Origin: Chrysomallon squamiferum
Lineage: Eukaryota > Mollusca > Gastropoda > Neomphalida > Peltospiridae
Reading direction: 5' to 3'
Length of the DNA stretch: 64,000 nt
NCBI GenBank assembly: GCA_012295275.1
Contig: CM022669.1
Coordinates: forward strand, 5,161,277-5,225,276
Positions within the stretch are counted from its first letter, which is position 1. Each line of letters starts with the position of its first letter. A program made the position numbers and the translations under genes. Below the pieces are notes generated by a model. It did no database searches, was not told the DNA's origin, and was given only the letters and a program-made list of their open reading frames with translations. Positions 44,323 to 61,537 of the stretch are shown here, piece after piece.

Positions 44323-46445
44323 TGATGATAATAGTAATAAATGATTTTTAAAAAATAAGAAAAATCAGTAAACAAGAAATTTACAAAGAACAAACAAAAC
44401 CTTTATCAGCAACTGTCCCCTAAAACCACTCATGAAGAGATCAAATTAAAAGGAGCTGTTTTGCCTCCTTAATTGCACAAGCCTGTCAACTTGCACTGTA
44501 ACAACCAAGTTGTTCCATAAAACACAAAAAATACATATTACTTAAATACAAACACATTATCAGTTTAGACTGAAGTACACGCACACATACTTATATATAT
44601 ATATGAAAATGAAGTAAATGTTCACATATTATTATATGTAAACATGAATTTACAAACATAAACACTCATTCTGAAGAGACCTACACAGTCTACACTAGAA
44701 TATAAATATTCATTAAAATGGCATCCATCCATCCACCAACACTTGCATGCACGCACACACAAAACTGATTAGAGAGAGAAATTTATAAAAAAAAAATAAT
44801 TAAAGTACAAAACAAAAATAGTACATCCTACATACAATGCAGGTTTATATCTATCTCTACAAGCTGATACTTTCAGTAACATGATTAACATGTTACATGC
44901 TAAAGGTTTCTTTTTTTCTTTCTAGTTTTAAATTTAACTAACATACTTTCTAGATAACTCTGTATCTGCAAATGTTAATAGTAATCATCCATATTAAAAC
45001 TGAATGGAATATTAAGAAAGAGAAATTTTAAAAATATTACTAATAACAGAGGCAAAACAGGGAGCAGAATTCATAGTTAATTTTCTTTAACTGCATCTGT
45101 CATGAATTTGTAGACTGAAATAATAATAACAACAATGGTAATAATAACAATATTAATAATTAAAATGGTCAGCTATTGAAAATCTGTTATATAAACATAG
45201 TGTCCAGTCTGTTATTATTATTTTTGGTTGTTTGGCTAAATTATATTGCCAAAACCATAGCTAATCTGTTTAAAACACTTTAAATTTAAACAATTTAATA
45301 ATTTAAAAAATTTAAAAATAAATAAATAAAAATAAAATCCCAAACATTAATATAAAAAAATAAAGAAGAAAAAAGTTCAATTAAATTACAGAAGGCATGT
45401 GAAATACTTAAAAAATAAATAAATGTAAAAATTATGAATACAAATCAAGTTATCAAATTTTGATAAACACTGTACCTAAGAAATTATAAAAAAAAAGGAA
45501 TAAATATAGATATATCTGGCCCTTTTATGAATCTGTGGCAAAGCTATTGATTTACCATTTATTTGTAACCTTTCATATATGTCTCTGCAAAAAAAAAAAT
45601 GTAAAAAAAAAATAATATATAATAACTATTAAACATTAAATAACAACAAGAAAAGTTATATTTAGTTATTTTGTTCCCTTTCCTTAATAAGTACAATTAT
45701 CCCCATTCTTTTCAGGCTTATTAATTTATTTTTTAAATAAATAAGAACTAAGAAACCAAAATAAATAATGTCTTCAGTCTTAAGAAAATAGACAGGAAGT
45801 AGGAAAATCTAAATATTAAATGTTCTAAGTTATGTGAAGATATTACACCTAAAAAAAAAAAAAAAAAAAAATATATATAAAAAAAAAAATGTGCTTAAAG
45901 TGAAGTATCAAAATATATAATAAAAAATAAAAAAACATTCTATCACACTAAGTCAGTCAGAATTTACTGAAAACATAACAAAATAACAAATCTTGTTTTA
46001 AAAAATAAAAACAAAAAACTATATTTAGTTTTTCAACTAAAATTTTTCAAAAACTGAGAGTCTGGGGTCTTTTTAATCTTACTTGTATTTTACATACAAA
46101 TAAGATAACAAAATCTAACAATTATTTAACAAATATCTTATCCTTTCAGCAATGATATGAAGAAGGATCTTAGTTCCTTCAAGAAACCAATGAGTTGTGT
46201 GTTTTTCACAAGAATATAGATATTTCTAGTTGTCCAATAGAAAGTCTTTGTTTTTAACTTGAAAATATAATTTAGAGTTATTTATAACTTTATGTGAGAG
46301 AACCTAGAAGGATATGCAGATCTAAAAACATTGTCTCCATTTGTTTGGTAAAGGAAACAGCTTTTGGAGTTGTTTCCACACTGTCCAGTAATGGCACAGC
46401 CATACTGTATATTTACAGACCTGAAATCACGTTTCACTCTGGTTT
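40661..46445. other. 5.8 kb AT-rich region between the zinc-finger and F-box genes
   Basis: No coding sequence supported. The first few hundred bases are presumably the zinc-finger promoter. The remainder is downstream of the F-box gene on its strand and may be a long 3' UTR. It contains (AAT)n at about 40402-40456, 41291-41357 and 44211-44330, poly-A runs (41587-41610, 43311-43339, 45850-45870) and (TG)n/(CA)n near 42840-42895. Nothing RNA-like was recognised. Confidence 0.4.
44211..44330. repeat. (AAT)n microsatellite, about 120 bp
   Basis: Long AAT array with a few ATA and GAT interruptions, the largest trinucleotide array in the right half of the window. Confidence 0.95.
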
Positions 46446-47750
46446 CTAGTAGAGTGCCCAACCAGTCCTGTGTTTCTTACAGGAACATACAGATTTGAAA
46501 ACCTCTTCCAGAGAGGCATATGACATACTGCTCCAACCTTGCTCCAAATGGTGATCATTGATTTTCTCTAGACCAGGTGCTCCACTTACCAAAACGTCAT
46601 AGATGCATGGTAAAGCAACTCGATCTGAACTTACTATTGGTCCGTTCCATGGGTGACGAGCAACACGGAAAACCTTCAAGTTTGGCATGTTGATGTTCTG
46701 AACATAAAACCCTCTGCTCTGTGAAATGTCAAGATATTCTATTGAGGATGAGGACAATGTGTATGTAGTGAGTCCATCGTAACTTGGTGTCCACACCTCC
46801 AGCAGCAGCCGCTGCAGATGTGGAAGACTTTCCAAAACCTTGCTGAGAAGATGCTGAGGTAGAACCTGAAAAACAAAATACTTCTCCAATACCAAGTTTT
46901 TCAGTTTCTTCAGTCGACCCAAAAACTTAACAGAGTTGTTTGACCATTCAAATGGCAACACAAGAGTGGTCAGGTTTGGAGACATAGCAGTGAACTGGTC
47001 AAATAAGTGGACAAACTTTCTTTGACGTCGTCTGTGACTGCGAATTGCTTCACTACAGTGGTTGCAGGTCGCAGACTCAAGCCAGAACGGTTTGGACGGA
47101 GTTTCTTTCCAGTTCAGATGTGCATATCTGAGATCAAAAAAGGACAGATTGCTGAATAGTTTATTCAGCATATTGAGGAACCCATCAGATGAGTCTACAA
47201 TGTCAAACTTGAATTCCAGGGTATGTACCCTAGGCTGCAGCTGCAAGATAAATGCCACGAACTGGTGAACCCTGTTTTTGTAACAGTCAAAACACTGCTG
47301 GCTTGCTGCATGAGGGGAGGAGGGTAAACATCCTGAAGGCAGAGATGAGAAGAGAACATTGTTCCACAAAGATGGGGTCTTCAGAACAGAACTCCACTCT
47401 CGGCATACAGATGAAGCTAAGCCTTTCTCCACATTTGACAGGTATGTAAAAATGTTCAGCTTACAGTCAAAGGGCAAATCCTGGAACTGCAGGATGCCAC
47501 TGGATTGGATAAAATCAGGCTCTGCTGATCTCACCTGACTGCACTCGGAGTCAGTCGTTTTATGCTCATCTGCAGAGTCACTGCCAGAGAACAAAGGGAA
47601 ATTTGTGGCATGGTAGCGATTGATAGGAGAATTTTCAGGTGTGATGTTGGCAAGCTGTTTGGAGAGTGATGCTGCAGACTGGGTTCGTTTCCTTGATGAT
47701 TTCTTGTGAGATCGTTTGGATGCTGCAATAACCTGACCCCTCGTTTCCAT
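46446..47750 (-). CDS. F-box protein
   Basis: F-box proteins give substrate specificity to SCF (SKP1-CUL1-F-box) ubiquitin ligases. This is a single coding exon of 434 residues; a splice acceptor at 47775-47777 sits 24 bases before the ATG, so there is at least one 5' untranslated exon. Residues 12-22 (SHKKSSRKR) are basic and NLS-like, followed by a Ser/Thr/Asp-rich low-complexity stretch. The F-box runs from about residue 88 to 134 (FQDLPFDCKLNIFTYLSNV, then CREWSSVLKTPSLWNNVLF). The rest has LRR-like patterns (LVLPFEWSNNSVKFLGRLKKL; LPHLQRLLLEVW; IEYLDISQSRGF) and ends with SVCSCKKHRTGWALY. A CNHC pair near residue 230 could bind metal. I do not recognise a specific orthologue; compare with FBXO/FBXL families. 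A donor (CACG|GTAAGA on minus) at about 49752 could end its untranslated first exon. Confidence 0.85.
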   Translation of the reverse strand: METRGQVIAASKRSHKKSSRKRTQSAASLSKQLANITPENSPINRYHATNFPLFSGSDSADEHKTTDSECSQVRSAEPDFIQSSGILQFQDLPFDCKLNIFTYLSNVEKGLASSVCREWSSVLKTPSLWNNVLFSSLPSGCLPSSPHAASQQCFDCYKNRVHQFVAFILQLQPRVHTLEFKFDIVDSSDGFLNMLNKLFSNLSFFDLRYAHLNWKETPSKPFWLESATCNHCSEAIRSHRRRQRKFVHLFDQFTAMSPNLTTLVLPFEWSNNSVKFLGRLKKLKNLVLEKYFVFQVLPQHLLSKVLESLPHLQRLLLEVWTPSYDGLTTYTLSSSSIEYLDISQSRGFYVQNINMPNLKVFRVARHPWNGPIVSSDRVALPCIYDVLVSGAPGLEKINDHHLEQGWSSMSYASLEEVFKSVCSCKKHRTGWALY

Positions 47751-47774
47751 GCAGAAGGTTTATAGCAAAAATAT

Positions 47775-50627
47775 CTGAAATAAAAACATCAGGTTTAAGC
47801 TTTTATAAAAAAAGAAAAATTTAAAAATTAAAATAAATAATGACTAAAACAAAAACAAAAACAAAAACAAAAAAAAAATAAAATAATAAAGTCATCATTG
47901 TTTAAATGTTTAATTTCATACTTAACAGCAAACAATAACTAAGTTTCTAATAGAAGTTCAGTAAATTTTAATATGAATAGTGAAACATACTACTAAACAA
48001 TTATGGAATCCTGACTGGAGAAGGAAATATTTATTATATAATGAAATAATATTCTTAATCATTTAATATTGTAAATCAATTAAAACTGTTCACTACTACT
48101 ACTACTAATACTTATAAAATATTATGTTTTTTTATTATTATTATTATTATTTCTTGTTGGATATGTCAGTTATAAATATGTGTGATGAGACAGAAAAATT
48201 TGATATATTTAGTTGTTTACAGATTTGTCAAATATAAAAATTTAAAATTTAAAGATATTTTAAAATGTTTTTTATATGTTTATCTCACTAGATGTCATGT
48301 CTTTATAATGACAGTTACAAAAGAGTGAGCAAAAGGGTTGTTTGGTGCTTTATGTCAGTCCTTGGATTAGTATTTTCTAGTAAATTTATGCACTGGCTAA
48401 TTACCCATTCCAATTAATGTACCATGGATTTTCATGTTTAAAGGAATATATATCATATAAGAATACATAAAAAGATGCATCAATAAAAATAGCAAAGCAG
48501 TCTGATTTGATGACATTCATTTTCATATCAAAACTGAATGATATCTCATGACCACTGAGGTATGAATTAAAATTAGTTTATGTATTAACTGTTAGTTTCT
48601 ATTAATTGTTGTTAGGAATTTACAGAAAATCCATCATATAAAGATATTAATCACAAGTCAACCACATAATTATTATTTACTACTTGGCCGAGTCTAACCT
48701 AAATATGTAAATAATTTGTATAAATACAACTGATATTTGCTACTAAAATTAATAAATTATTTGCAATGAGATTATTACATATGCTTACTTTTTAACATAT
48801 GCTTTCAGTTTATCTTAAAATAATTTAATCACATAAGTAAAAGTTAACAGTTTTTTTTACTGATGAGGAATTTTATATTTAGAATTTATGATAAGAACAA
48901 AAATATTTGCTCTTAATCATGTCATCATTAATTCTAGACTGTGATTATTTTTTATTTCAATAACTTTAACATTCTGTCAGGGCTGAATTTTGAACACAAA
49001 TAACTTTGCACTTAACAAAAATATTTTACAAGTAGGGTGCTATTTGGTTTTTTCCTGTCAAAAATAACTGATTATTATAATTATTGTATTCTGGGTAACA
49101 GAATTAATTAATGCTCCTTTTTGAGCTAGTGTTTGGTGTCTGAAAGTGTGATTAAATTCAAGAAGTTATTTAGATGAGATTAAGACAGAGACAACAACAG
49201 TAATTTATTAAGGGATGATAAACACTCCCTAAAATAATCAAGAGAGAACTATTTTTATTGTTTGAAAATCATACAAGGTAGACCTCATTTATTTCTGTAC
49301 AGTGTAATTATCTATATTATTGTATAATACATGGGCTCCTGAGTATACTTTACTTGGCATAAAATTATTACATTACAGGAGATTTATTATATTTATTATT
49401 ATTATTATTATTAAATTTTTTTTTTAAAGAAATTTGTTAATGAGATTGATTCAGATCTGCCTTTTAGCTGATTTAATTATACAAAATTATAAAGTTAAGA
49501 TAAATTAACATGGTTATAATAATTCCTGGCAAGATGATTTCTAAACTTAAGAGATCAACCGTGCAAAAAAAAGCCATTTTCACATCTGAGCCGTGATCTA
49601 TCGACCTAACTCCAAAACACAGGCAAAAGCCTTCCACGATTCATGTTTCAGCTTGTGGCATGAAATGACCTTTATTGCAGTTAAAAATTATTGTCATTAA
49701 TGACAATAAAATTAAGTAATATTAGTTAATATGCTAATCAATATCTTACCGTGTCATTCAGCTTTCAAAGAATAAAATAGTGACTGTATATGTAGAGGAA
49801 GAAAGAATCGATTTCAGGACATTACGTCAACAGCGACAACCTTTTTGTAGACTGATTGACAGTAAAACAGCATATTACTTCAAAGCAGCGCATCATTGTG
49901 TGTGCGCAGTCCTTTCAATAGAAACATTTCCTTAAGATACCAAGACTCTTAGACTGTATTGTGTAAGATGTGCTTCTAAATTAAAATTGCCGTATGAGAT
50001 CAAACATTGAAATAAACATATTTTCGAAAACTCATTCAGTTTAGAAATCTTTAGTTTATTAAATTAAATTATGTTTTATTCCTCCCCAGCCATGCAGCCG
50101 TATAATAGTCAAAAAGAATTCTTAGTAGTCTGAAGTGACATGTTATCGTTAAAGATTTGAAACCGACAAACCGTAAAAAAATACTGAACTGAACTAAACT
50201 AAAATAAAATAATACATATAAATTTGACGTAACCATTCACATTCATCATCACTTAGTGTTACTTGTTGTTGTTTTTTTGCAGTGAAGCAATCTTAAGTCT
50301 ATTTATGTCAGACATCTAATGATCTACATTGTTACTGTATGATTGTATATACATAAACATCTACTAAATCTAGTCTAGACCTATGACCAATATTATTTAT
50401 AAAAGTGGTATTTGTCATGCTACAAGTCAGGGTAATTAAAGCCAATAAGGCTGATATTTACTATTTCTTTTCCATTTTTTTTTTTTTTTTTTTTCTTTTT
50501 TTTTGATAATATAATACAATTAATATTTGTTTCCAAAATTATAACAATGAATAAATATCAATATGTGTACCTTTTTTATTAATATTTTTAAAAATTTATT
50601 TTAATATTTCGTTTTTATCTGTTTCAG
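47775..50627. other. F-box 5' intron and bidirectional promoter region with TTI2
   Basis: F-box (minus) and TTI2 (plus) are head to head. A candidate F-box first exon ends at about 49753 on the minus strand, and a weak donor (TTGT|GTAAGA) at about 49973 could end a TTI2 leader exon. If so, the two start within a few hundred bases of each other around 49800-49950. No coding sequence, long repeat or RNA gene was seen apart from short (TTA)n runs and poly-T at about 50477-50504. Confidence 0.35.
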
Positions 50628-50671
50628 AAATATGTTGACCTGTGACTGAAGATGTGGCCACAGATTACAAG

Positions 50672-52116
50672 ATGACAACAGATAAAGGTATTATGCAGAT
50701 GTTCCAACTAGCAGCAGCATTGAAAAACTGCACCACTCTGTTTGACATATCCAGTAAAATAGAAAAACTTTCTTCAGAGAATATCGTGTCATGTCTGAAT
50801 TCATCTGAGATGCCAGGACTGCTTTTTCAGATTATTAACATTGGGGTCATCCATGAACTACCAAACAAAGAACAGTATGAATATAATGAAAATGATTTCA
50901 GTGGAACTGCAGATAAAACTGAAGCAGTGTTAACCTGTTTCTTGTCATTGTTCACGCATTTTAACAGCATTAAAAATCTTGACAATGCTGGGAATCGGTG
51001 TCTTAAAAATGTTTTGCCGAGTTTGTTGTTGTTAGTTTCGGCTAATGTGCACCCTGCTGCTTGGAATAATGACAGAGTTACTGAGAGAAGTTTGTTGTTG
51101 ATAGAAAATCTTCTGAAACTTTACAGCTGTAACACTGTAGGAGAAATTTAACACTGAGGTGTGATACTCAGGATTCTGAATATATTTCTCCAAATCGAAC
51201 AATCTTTAGTAAATATCTACAACTAGTAAAACCATTTTTAGGAAGAGACAGATGGAAAAGAAACCCATTTGTAAAAGCATCTTTTGTGTGGATTTTATCA
51301 CAAGCAAAGCAATTGTCTATAAGTGAACATTTGGGAGATGTTTTACCTCCTGCCCTGAACTTTGTAGATGATTTTGTTATTGACAATAAAATATCTGGGA
51401 TGAAATGTCTAAGTCACATAATTGCCAACACCTCTTCTGAAGAGTTGCGATGGTATGGCAGAGCAGATGTTGTTTATGAAGCAGTCAAGCATCAGCTTTA
51501 CACCAAAAATGCCAATTTGCTGACTGATGTCATTCCTACTTTACTAACTTTGATGAAAATCATTGAACGTACTCCTGATAACATTCATTCTGGTCACTTG
51601 CTTGAAATCAACAAATTTGATGAGGTTTTTCAGATGCTTATTAAAGATGCTGAGATGGAAAACAATATTTTTATTAGGCGTGCACTGACATCACATTTAT
51701 GGATGTTTGTTGATGAAATGGGAATCAGTGTTGTTAGACACATGAGAAGTGTTATAGACCTTGTGTCAAACTTTCTAGAAATTTCTGATGCACCAGAAGA
51801 AAGTTCTAGATTGAATGTTCTTATACTGCTAGCTTCACTCATCAAGAATGCATGGCCTAGAATACACATTTATTGTAAGCAAATACTAAAGTGCCTGTTG
51901 AGGTTCGTGTATGATCTTGCTGATTCTGAAACCTTGAACTCTCAGGAGGTGAAGGACATGCTAGTTAAGAAGTCTGAATACTGTTTGATTTTACTACGGT
52001 GTTGTTGTAAGGACATTGTTGAGTCTTCTCTCCATGAACTTAATGCAGATGAAACTCCTGAGTGCATTAGAGATATTGTTGTAAAGATTTTACACACTGA
52101 TCCACCATTTCACTAG
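50672..52116 (+). CDS. TTI2: TELO2-interacting protein 2, with an apparent 1-base deletion
   Basis: TTI2 works with TELO2 and TTI1 (the TTT complex) as an HSP90 co-chaperone that stabilises PIKK kinases such as ATM, ATR and mTOR. The reading starts at ATG 50672 after an acceptor at 50627; upstream in the same frame is a stop. Residues about 1-160 read MTTDKGIMQMFQLAAALKN to IENLLKLYSCN, then this frame stops at 51151. The next frame (open from 51133) continues SPNRTIFSKYLQLVKPFLG, then ISEHLGDVLPPALNFVDDF and NKISGMKCLSHII, which are the best-conserved TTI2 segments, followed by MRSVIDLVSNFLEISDAPEE and LIKNAWPRIHIYCKQIL. The coding length is one base short of whole codons; one added base gives about 481 residues, against about 508 in human. 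All is in one exon. An out-of-frame six-codon upstream ORF starts at 50632. Confidence 0.85.
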
Positions 52117-54727
52117 GATTAAAGCTATTTAAAATAAAAAGAATTAGTTCTAAGACAGACACACACAAACATTTACATATACACACCACAAACATACATA
52201 AACACACAAACACAAGTCCATTAACTATTTCAGTATTTACATTTATCTGCTGTGCATCAATCTTTTCACTGAAATTTACCCATGAATATATTTTTTTATA
52301 TGCTGTATTTTGGTGGAAAAAAAATTATGGTGAAAACTGCTCAAAGTTTAACCTTGTTGAGGCATGAAGAACTTAAGGTCATTCTTCTGAAAGGATGTCA
52401 ATAGGTTACTTTTCATTTCTGAAAGTGCTCCAAGATTGGTGTAAAATTTTATATTATAAGTGAGATGTTGTATTTTATTCCAACCAGTGCTACAACACTA
52501 GCATATAATAAATGTTTGTTTTTGTGTCTGTCTGTGTCTATTATATGTATATATGTCTATCTGTATGTATATGTGTCTGTGTATGGATATATATATGTGT
52601 ATGTGTGTGGGAAGATAATATTTATCTAATACATAACTTGCAAATTGTATAGCAGACTGGAAACAGATGGTTTCCTTTTCAAAACTCTTTACCATTACAA
52701 AATTGTTTAATGGTAATATTAGTAATGTTAACTCAATGTTTATATAAATATCCATTAATAAATAAAATATTAGTTTACAAGCATTACTATTCAAGTTAAA
52801 ACTAAGACTATCAGTAATGGTAGGACAACATCTGTTTCACTTCAAATTATTAATGTTTTGCAAAAAATAAAGTGAATAATTATGCAAAAACATTAAAAAA
52901 AAAAAAAAAAAAAAAAAATTCCATAAGTTTTAATTTGAATAGTCATGCTTGTAAACTAATATTTTATTTATTTTATATAAATGTACCATAATCAGTTTCG
53001 GCTGTTAATTCCATTCTTGATCAGTAGTTAACCAAAATGTATCTTGTTTCAAGAACAATTATATATTGCCAGCTGCAGATTGCAGTGAACTCATGATTAA
53101 CGAATTTCAGAAAAACAAAAACAAAACAAAACAAAGCAAAAAATAAAAATAAAAATAAAACACATGCACAGATTTATGTATATTTTTTTTTTTTTTTTTT
53201 ATTTTTTTTTGTAGTTGTAAAAAGTAAATAAACCCACCCACCCTAAAAAAAAAAAAGAAGAAAACAAAAACAATTTAATATTTATTGCATGAAGCCAGCA
53301 GCACAAACATACAGTAACAAATGATCACAGAAACATTTCATAACAAGTTTAAAAATGTATAAAGTTATATAACTTGCACCAAAAACAACAAATACTTAAT
53401 GTGATATATGTGCAGCCAACCATCCACCAAATACACATAGAACTGCAGCAATAGCAGGATATTATAAATGTAATATAAACAGCCAATAAAAAATTGTAAT
53501 ATAAATGTCAAATCTACAAACAAACAAAAAAAAAGATTTTGTATTACAAGTAACCTATTGCATAGATTTTGATTCACTACTAGTTTTGGAAATGAAAGTT
53601 TTGTCTATGTAAACAAATATACAGTGTACATTATAAAATCTGAATGATTTCAAAGTCCCTTCCAATTAGATCTACAATAATAAAACATTTTCTAGCAAAT
53701 ATTTCATGAAATGTGTTTGAGATTTCTGATCTAAATTAAAGAACAAATTCTGATTAGAGCTCTTAGCTTTGCACATACTTTTATCTTTCAAGTAACAATT
53801 TCCATTTAGTTTGAATCTCTCTGTGATAATTTATCTACTGCTCTTTTTTGAGCGATTGTAACTAGCAGGTATTTGATTAATAAGGAACCGTTAGTTCGAC
53901 ATTTTATTTATGTTGGCACTTTCTACTCATGATACTGAAAGAATAATAACCGAGTGAAATGTTATTGGTCCCATGTCTATTCTGTTTTGAAACAGTTCTG
54001 TGTGTGTGTTTGTGTGTGTATTTTTTATTTATTTTTATACATTCATGTATGTATTTGCCCAAGTCTTGAGGATAAGATTGCAATTTATTGTAAATACAAA
54101 ATTAATATATTTTAACAGCAATATTCAGTTATGAAAAATGATGTTTTATGAAATGTTAAATGGAATGACAAAATATTCTAAGGAATAAAATACTGTTAAA
54201 GAAAACAAAGTAAATAAATATAAAAACAAAATCTTTAAATACAAAAGAGTTAAATTGCTCTGAAAAATCTATTACACATTATTAGGTAATGTGAAGTTTT
54301 GATTATATTATTGTATATAATTTCACTGTTGCGAGCTTTATGTTTTCATTATCATGACATTCCTAACAGCATCATTATCATGTAACAAAACACTGTAATT
54401 GAATGTATCACCATTATTACCATTGAATTACCGGGATAACCATATGCATGCCTATATATAAATATCTTTTGTATTTTCCACATATGGTCAGAAAATAATA
54501 AAAAATTACATTTGCATGTGGATTAAAATTTATATTGTAAACCCTAGCACCAACTAATTTACCCTGATTTTAAATATTTATATATATATATATATATATA
54601 TTGATGATCTGACTCCAAGATTTTATCAGATCTCTGGGGCAGGAACATATAAAGATTTAATCTTCAGTGTTCCACCCCATGAATATTTAAATCTGATATG
54701 CACCTATGTAGGTACTATTTTGATTAG
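52117..54727. other. Gap between convergent TTI2 and zinc-transporter genes
   Basis: Presumed 3' UTRs plus spacer. It contains a hairpin-forming inverted repeat (52739-52982), poly-A/T runs at about 52895-52918 and 53186-53210, and a short (TA)n near 54580-54601. No coding sequence is supported. Confidence 0.45.
52739..52982. repeat. Nested inverted repeat, possible MITE or foldback element
   Basis: The outer arms, about 52759-52803 and 52924-52970, share AATATTAGTTTACAAGCAT in inverted orientation with only a few mismatches over about 45 bp, and extend further out with a gap (TTTATATAAA on both sides). An inner pair (ATTAATGTTTTGCA at about 52847 and TGCAAAAACATTAA at about 52881) nests within. 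The single-stranded form would be a long hairpin. No coding capacity. Confidence 0.7.
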
Positions 54728-55807
54728 TTACGGAGATTCAGGCTTCACTACTGGGCAAAGTGGTATTTTCACTGAATCTGAAAGAAATAAAATCGCCGTT
54801 ACTGTGCTAAAACCCAACAAAAGGAAAAGCACTTTTAACAGTCGATTGTGGTGTGAATTGAATTCATGAGGAAGGACTTCGAAAAATGTAATATACAGAA
54901 AGGTTCCACTTGCAACTCCCTGTAGGATTCCTTGTACCAATGTCGATGTTGTTGAATCCCAAAATTTCATGATCCCAATCCCTATAGCTATGCCAACTGG
55001 TGCTGTAATAGCAAAAATAAGAATTGATCTTATTGCTGTTCCTTCGGACAATCTGGTATGTACAAGGTTCATGCCTAAACTGAAACTTAAAATGCCTTTG
55101 TGTAATACAAGGGCAGCAAATATTTCCAGTACACCATCGGTGCTTTTCTGTAAACCAACAGCAAGTCCTTCAAAAACCGAGTGTAGAGACAGTGCTAACA
55201 ACAGTATCAGCGATCGTAGTGGTGAATGACCTTCTGTGTCTTCGTTTTGGGTGAGGACAGTGGTCACGTCGTGACATTCGTCTGTAGTGGACAGTTTTCT
55301 GGCGTGTGCTGTTCTTGGTTGATTGCTTATACCAGACATGGAATGTTCGCTCTGTATTGATTCTGTCAATTCCGGTCTGTCGTCTGAGAGAAGTGGTTGT
55401 TTAACTTCTGCAGACAGCACTTTATGAGATTCTTTCACTGTTAAAACGATCTGTTCGGTTATCAGTATAGCGAATAGTCCCAAGCAGGAAATGAATTCCG
55501 CTATTGGAAATCCAGTATAAACTTTAAAACTGTCCAAAACACTTGTTAGCTGTCGTTGTACCCCTGGTAGAAGATCCAGAAAACATGTCGCTAAGAAAAC
55601 GCCTGCCGCAAAACAATTTAAGAAACTGATGACACGTTTGTAAGTCGGCAAAGTTTCCGCCTCTTCGTCCGTTTCATCGCGTTTCTTAGATTTTCGAGCT
55701 CTCCGTTTAAAAACATGTACAAGTTTTATTGGAATCACTCCCAGAATAAATGTAAATGCCAACAAAACCACCAAAACTATCAATTTTGTATACTCCACTG
55801 ACACCAT
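54728..55807 (-). CDS. Zinc transporter, ZIP family (SLC39A1/3-like)
   Basis: ZIP proteins bring zinc into the cytosol. Single coding exon of 359 residues starting MVSVEYTKLIVLV. Predicted membrane helices: about 8-32, 58-82, 102-124, 198-219, 227-250, 260-282, 293-315 and 326-345, the eight of the family. The metal-path motifs are present: HSVFEG (209-214) in helix 4 and HKG (236-238) in helix 5. The helix 3 end reads ITEQIVLT, close to the MEQ-type signature of ZIP1/ZIP3. The loop between helices 3 and 4 (about 125-197) is long but poor in His, in contrast to the His-rich loops of other ZIPs. It lies downstream of RPL17 on the same strand, with 1.0 kb between stop and start. Subfamily ZIPII is likely; the exact orthologue is not settled. 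Confidence 0.9.
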   Translation of the reverse strand: MVSVEYTKLIVLVVLLAFTFILGVIPIKLVHVFKRRARKSKKRDETDEEAETLPTYKRVISFLNCFAAGVFLATCFLDLLPGVQRQLTSVLDSFKVYTGFPIAEFISCLGLFAILITEQIVLTVKESHKVLSAEVKQPLLSDDRPELTESIQSEHSMSGISNQPRTAHARKLSTTDECHDVTTVLTQNEDTEGHSPLRSLILLLALSLHSVFEGLAVGLQKSTDGVLEIFAALVLHKGILSFSLGMNLVHTRLSEGTAIRSILIFAITAPVGIAIGIGIMKFWDSTTSTLVQGILQGVASGTFLYITFFEVLPHEFNSHHNRLLKVLFLLLGFSTVTAILFLSDSVKIPLCPVVKPESP

Positions 55808-56847
55808 CGTTCTTCAAATACAAAATGCACCCTTTCAGGTGTTTGCCAGATGCGAGATAAACATTTTGTGACAAGTGACTGATCTAGTTTCGGTCCGTAC
55901 GTGACTTTACTCATCCGCGGCAAACGTTTGGATATGATCGAGACTACCGGAAGGAAGTGCGAATTATTAGTATTATCATCCTAACCTGAGCAAGCCATTA
56001 AGAAATGTTTATTACTACAAGGAGACTTCCCGATTAGAACCCTGGAGTCTTTGTATGTGCGAAATTAATGTCAATAAAAACAAATACAGTGAAGTACATA
56101 TAAATGCTCAGATGCTTTTTCATCATTTAGTGCCCTTAATAACTTGCACTACACTGACTATGCAGCGATTTACATCCACTTATTTCCAAGAGGAAGTTAC
56201 TCCAGTTTATAAGTAGACCCACCAATTTTATATATATATATATACAGTTTCAAATCTAACCATTAGTTCCGAAGTACATAAACATTTTAACAAAAGATCT
56301 AACAAATGCTTTTTATTAAATTACAAACTGTCCAGAATTCACGTATGCTGTATAATTTGCGTAGCAATCATTAAATTTTTTTAAATTAAACCCTATCTTG
56401 AAAGATTGGTTAGTAAATTCATGATTAGAATAGCAACTGAACACCAAGAACACATAAAAACCATATAATCTTAGTAATGTTCAATGAAACATTTTCCTGA
56501 TGTTAGAACTGTGAAAAACAATTATGAAGTGAATGTATAATTTGTGTAGCAATCATTAAATTTTTCAAAGTCAACCCTATCTTGAAAGATTGGTTAGTAA
56601 ATTCATGATTAGAATAGCAATTTAATATCAAGAACACATAAAAACCATATAATCTTAGTAATGTTCAATGAAACATTTTCCTGATGTTAGAACTGTGAAA
56701 AACAATTCTGTAGTGAATTAATAATTTTCTCTTAAAATTTAGAAATTATCTTCTGACAGAAAATATATTAAAAAAAGCAACTTAATAAATAACAAACAGG
56801 AACAAATTTTAAACTTTTTTTTTAATGTGTCTTTAGCTAGCAACATT
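55808..56847. other. Spacer between RPL17 end and zinc-transporter start
   Basis: Holds the zinc transporter's presumed promoter (55808-55950 is less AT-rich) and the 185-bp tandem duplication. No coding sequence seen. Confidence 0.4.
56350..56719. repeat. Tandem duplication, 185-bp unit, two copies
   Basis: 56350-56534 and 56535-56719 are about 95% alike, each running from GTATAATTTGYGTAGCAATC through CTATCTTGAAAGATTGGTTA to TAGAACTGTGAAAAACAATT. It lies between the RPL17 3' end and the zinc transporter start, so it may fall in the transporter promoter. Confidence 0.92.

Positions 56848-61537
<4,690 letters not shown>

Noticed and set aside
51137-51171. A tiny intron (GT...AG, 35 bases) to explain the TTI2 frame break
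   Set aside because: Far below workable intron length, and it would remove conserved-phase coding text. A 1-base deletion is simpler.
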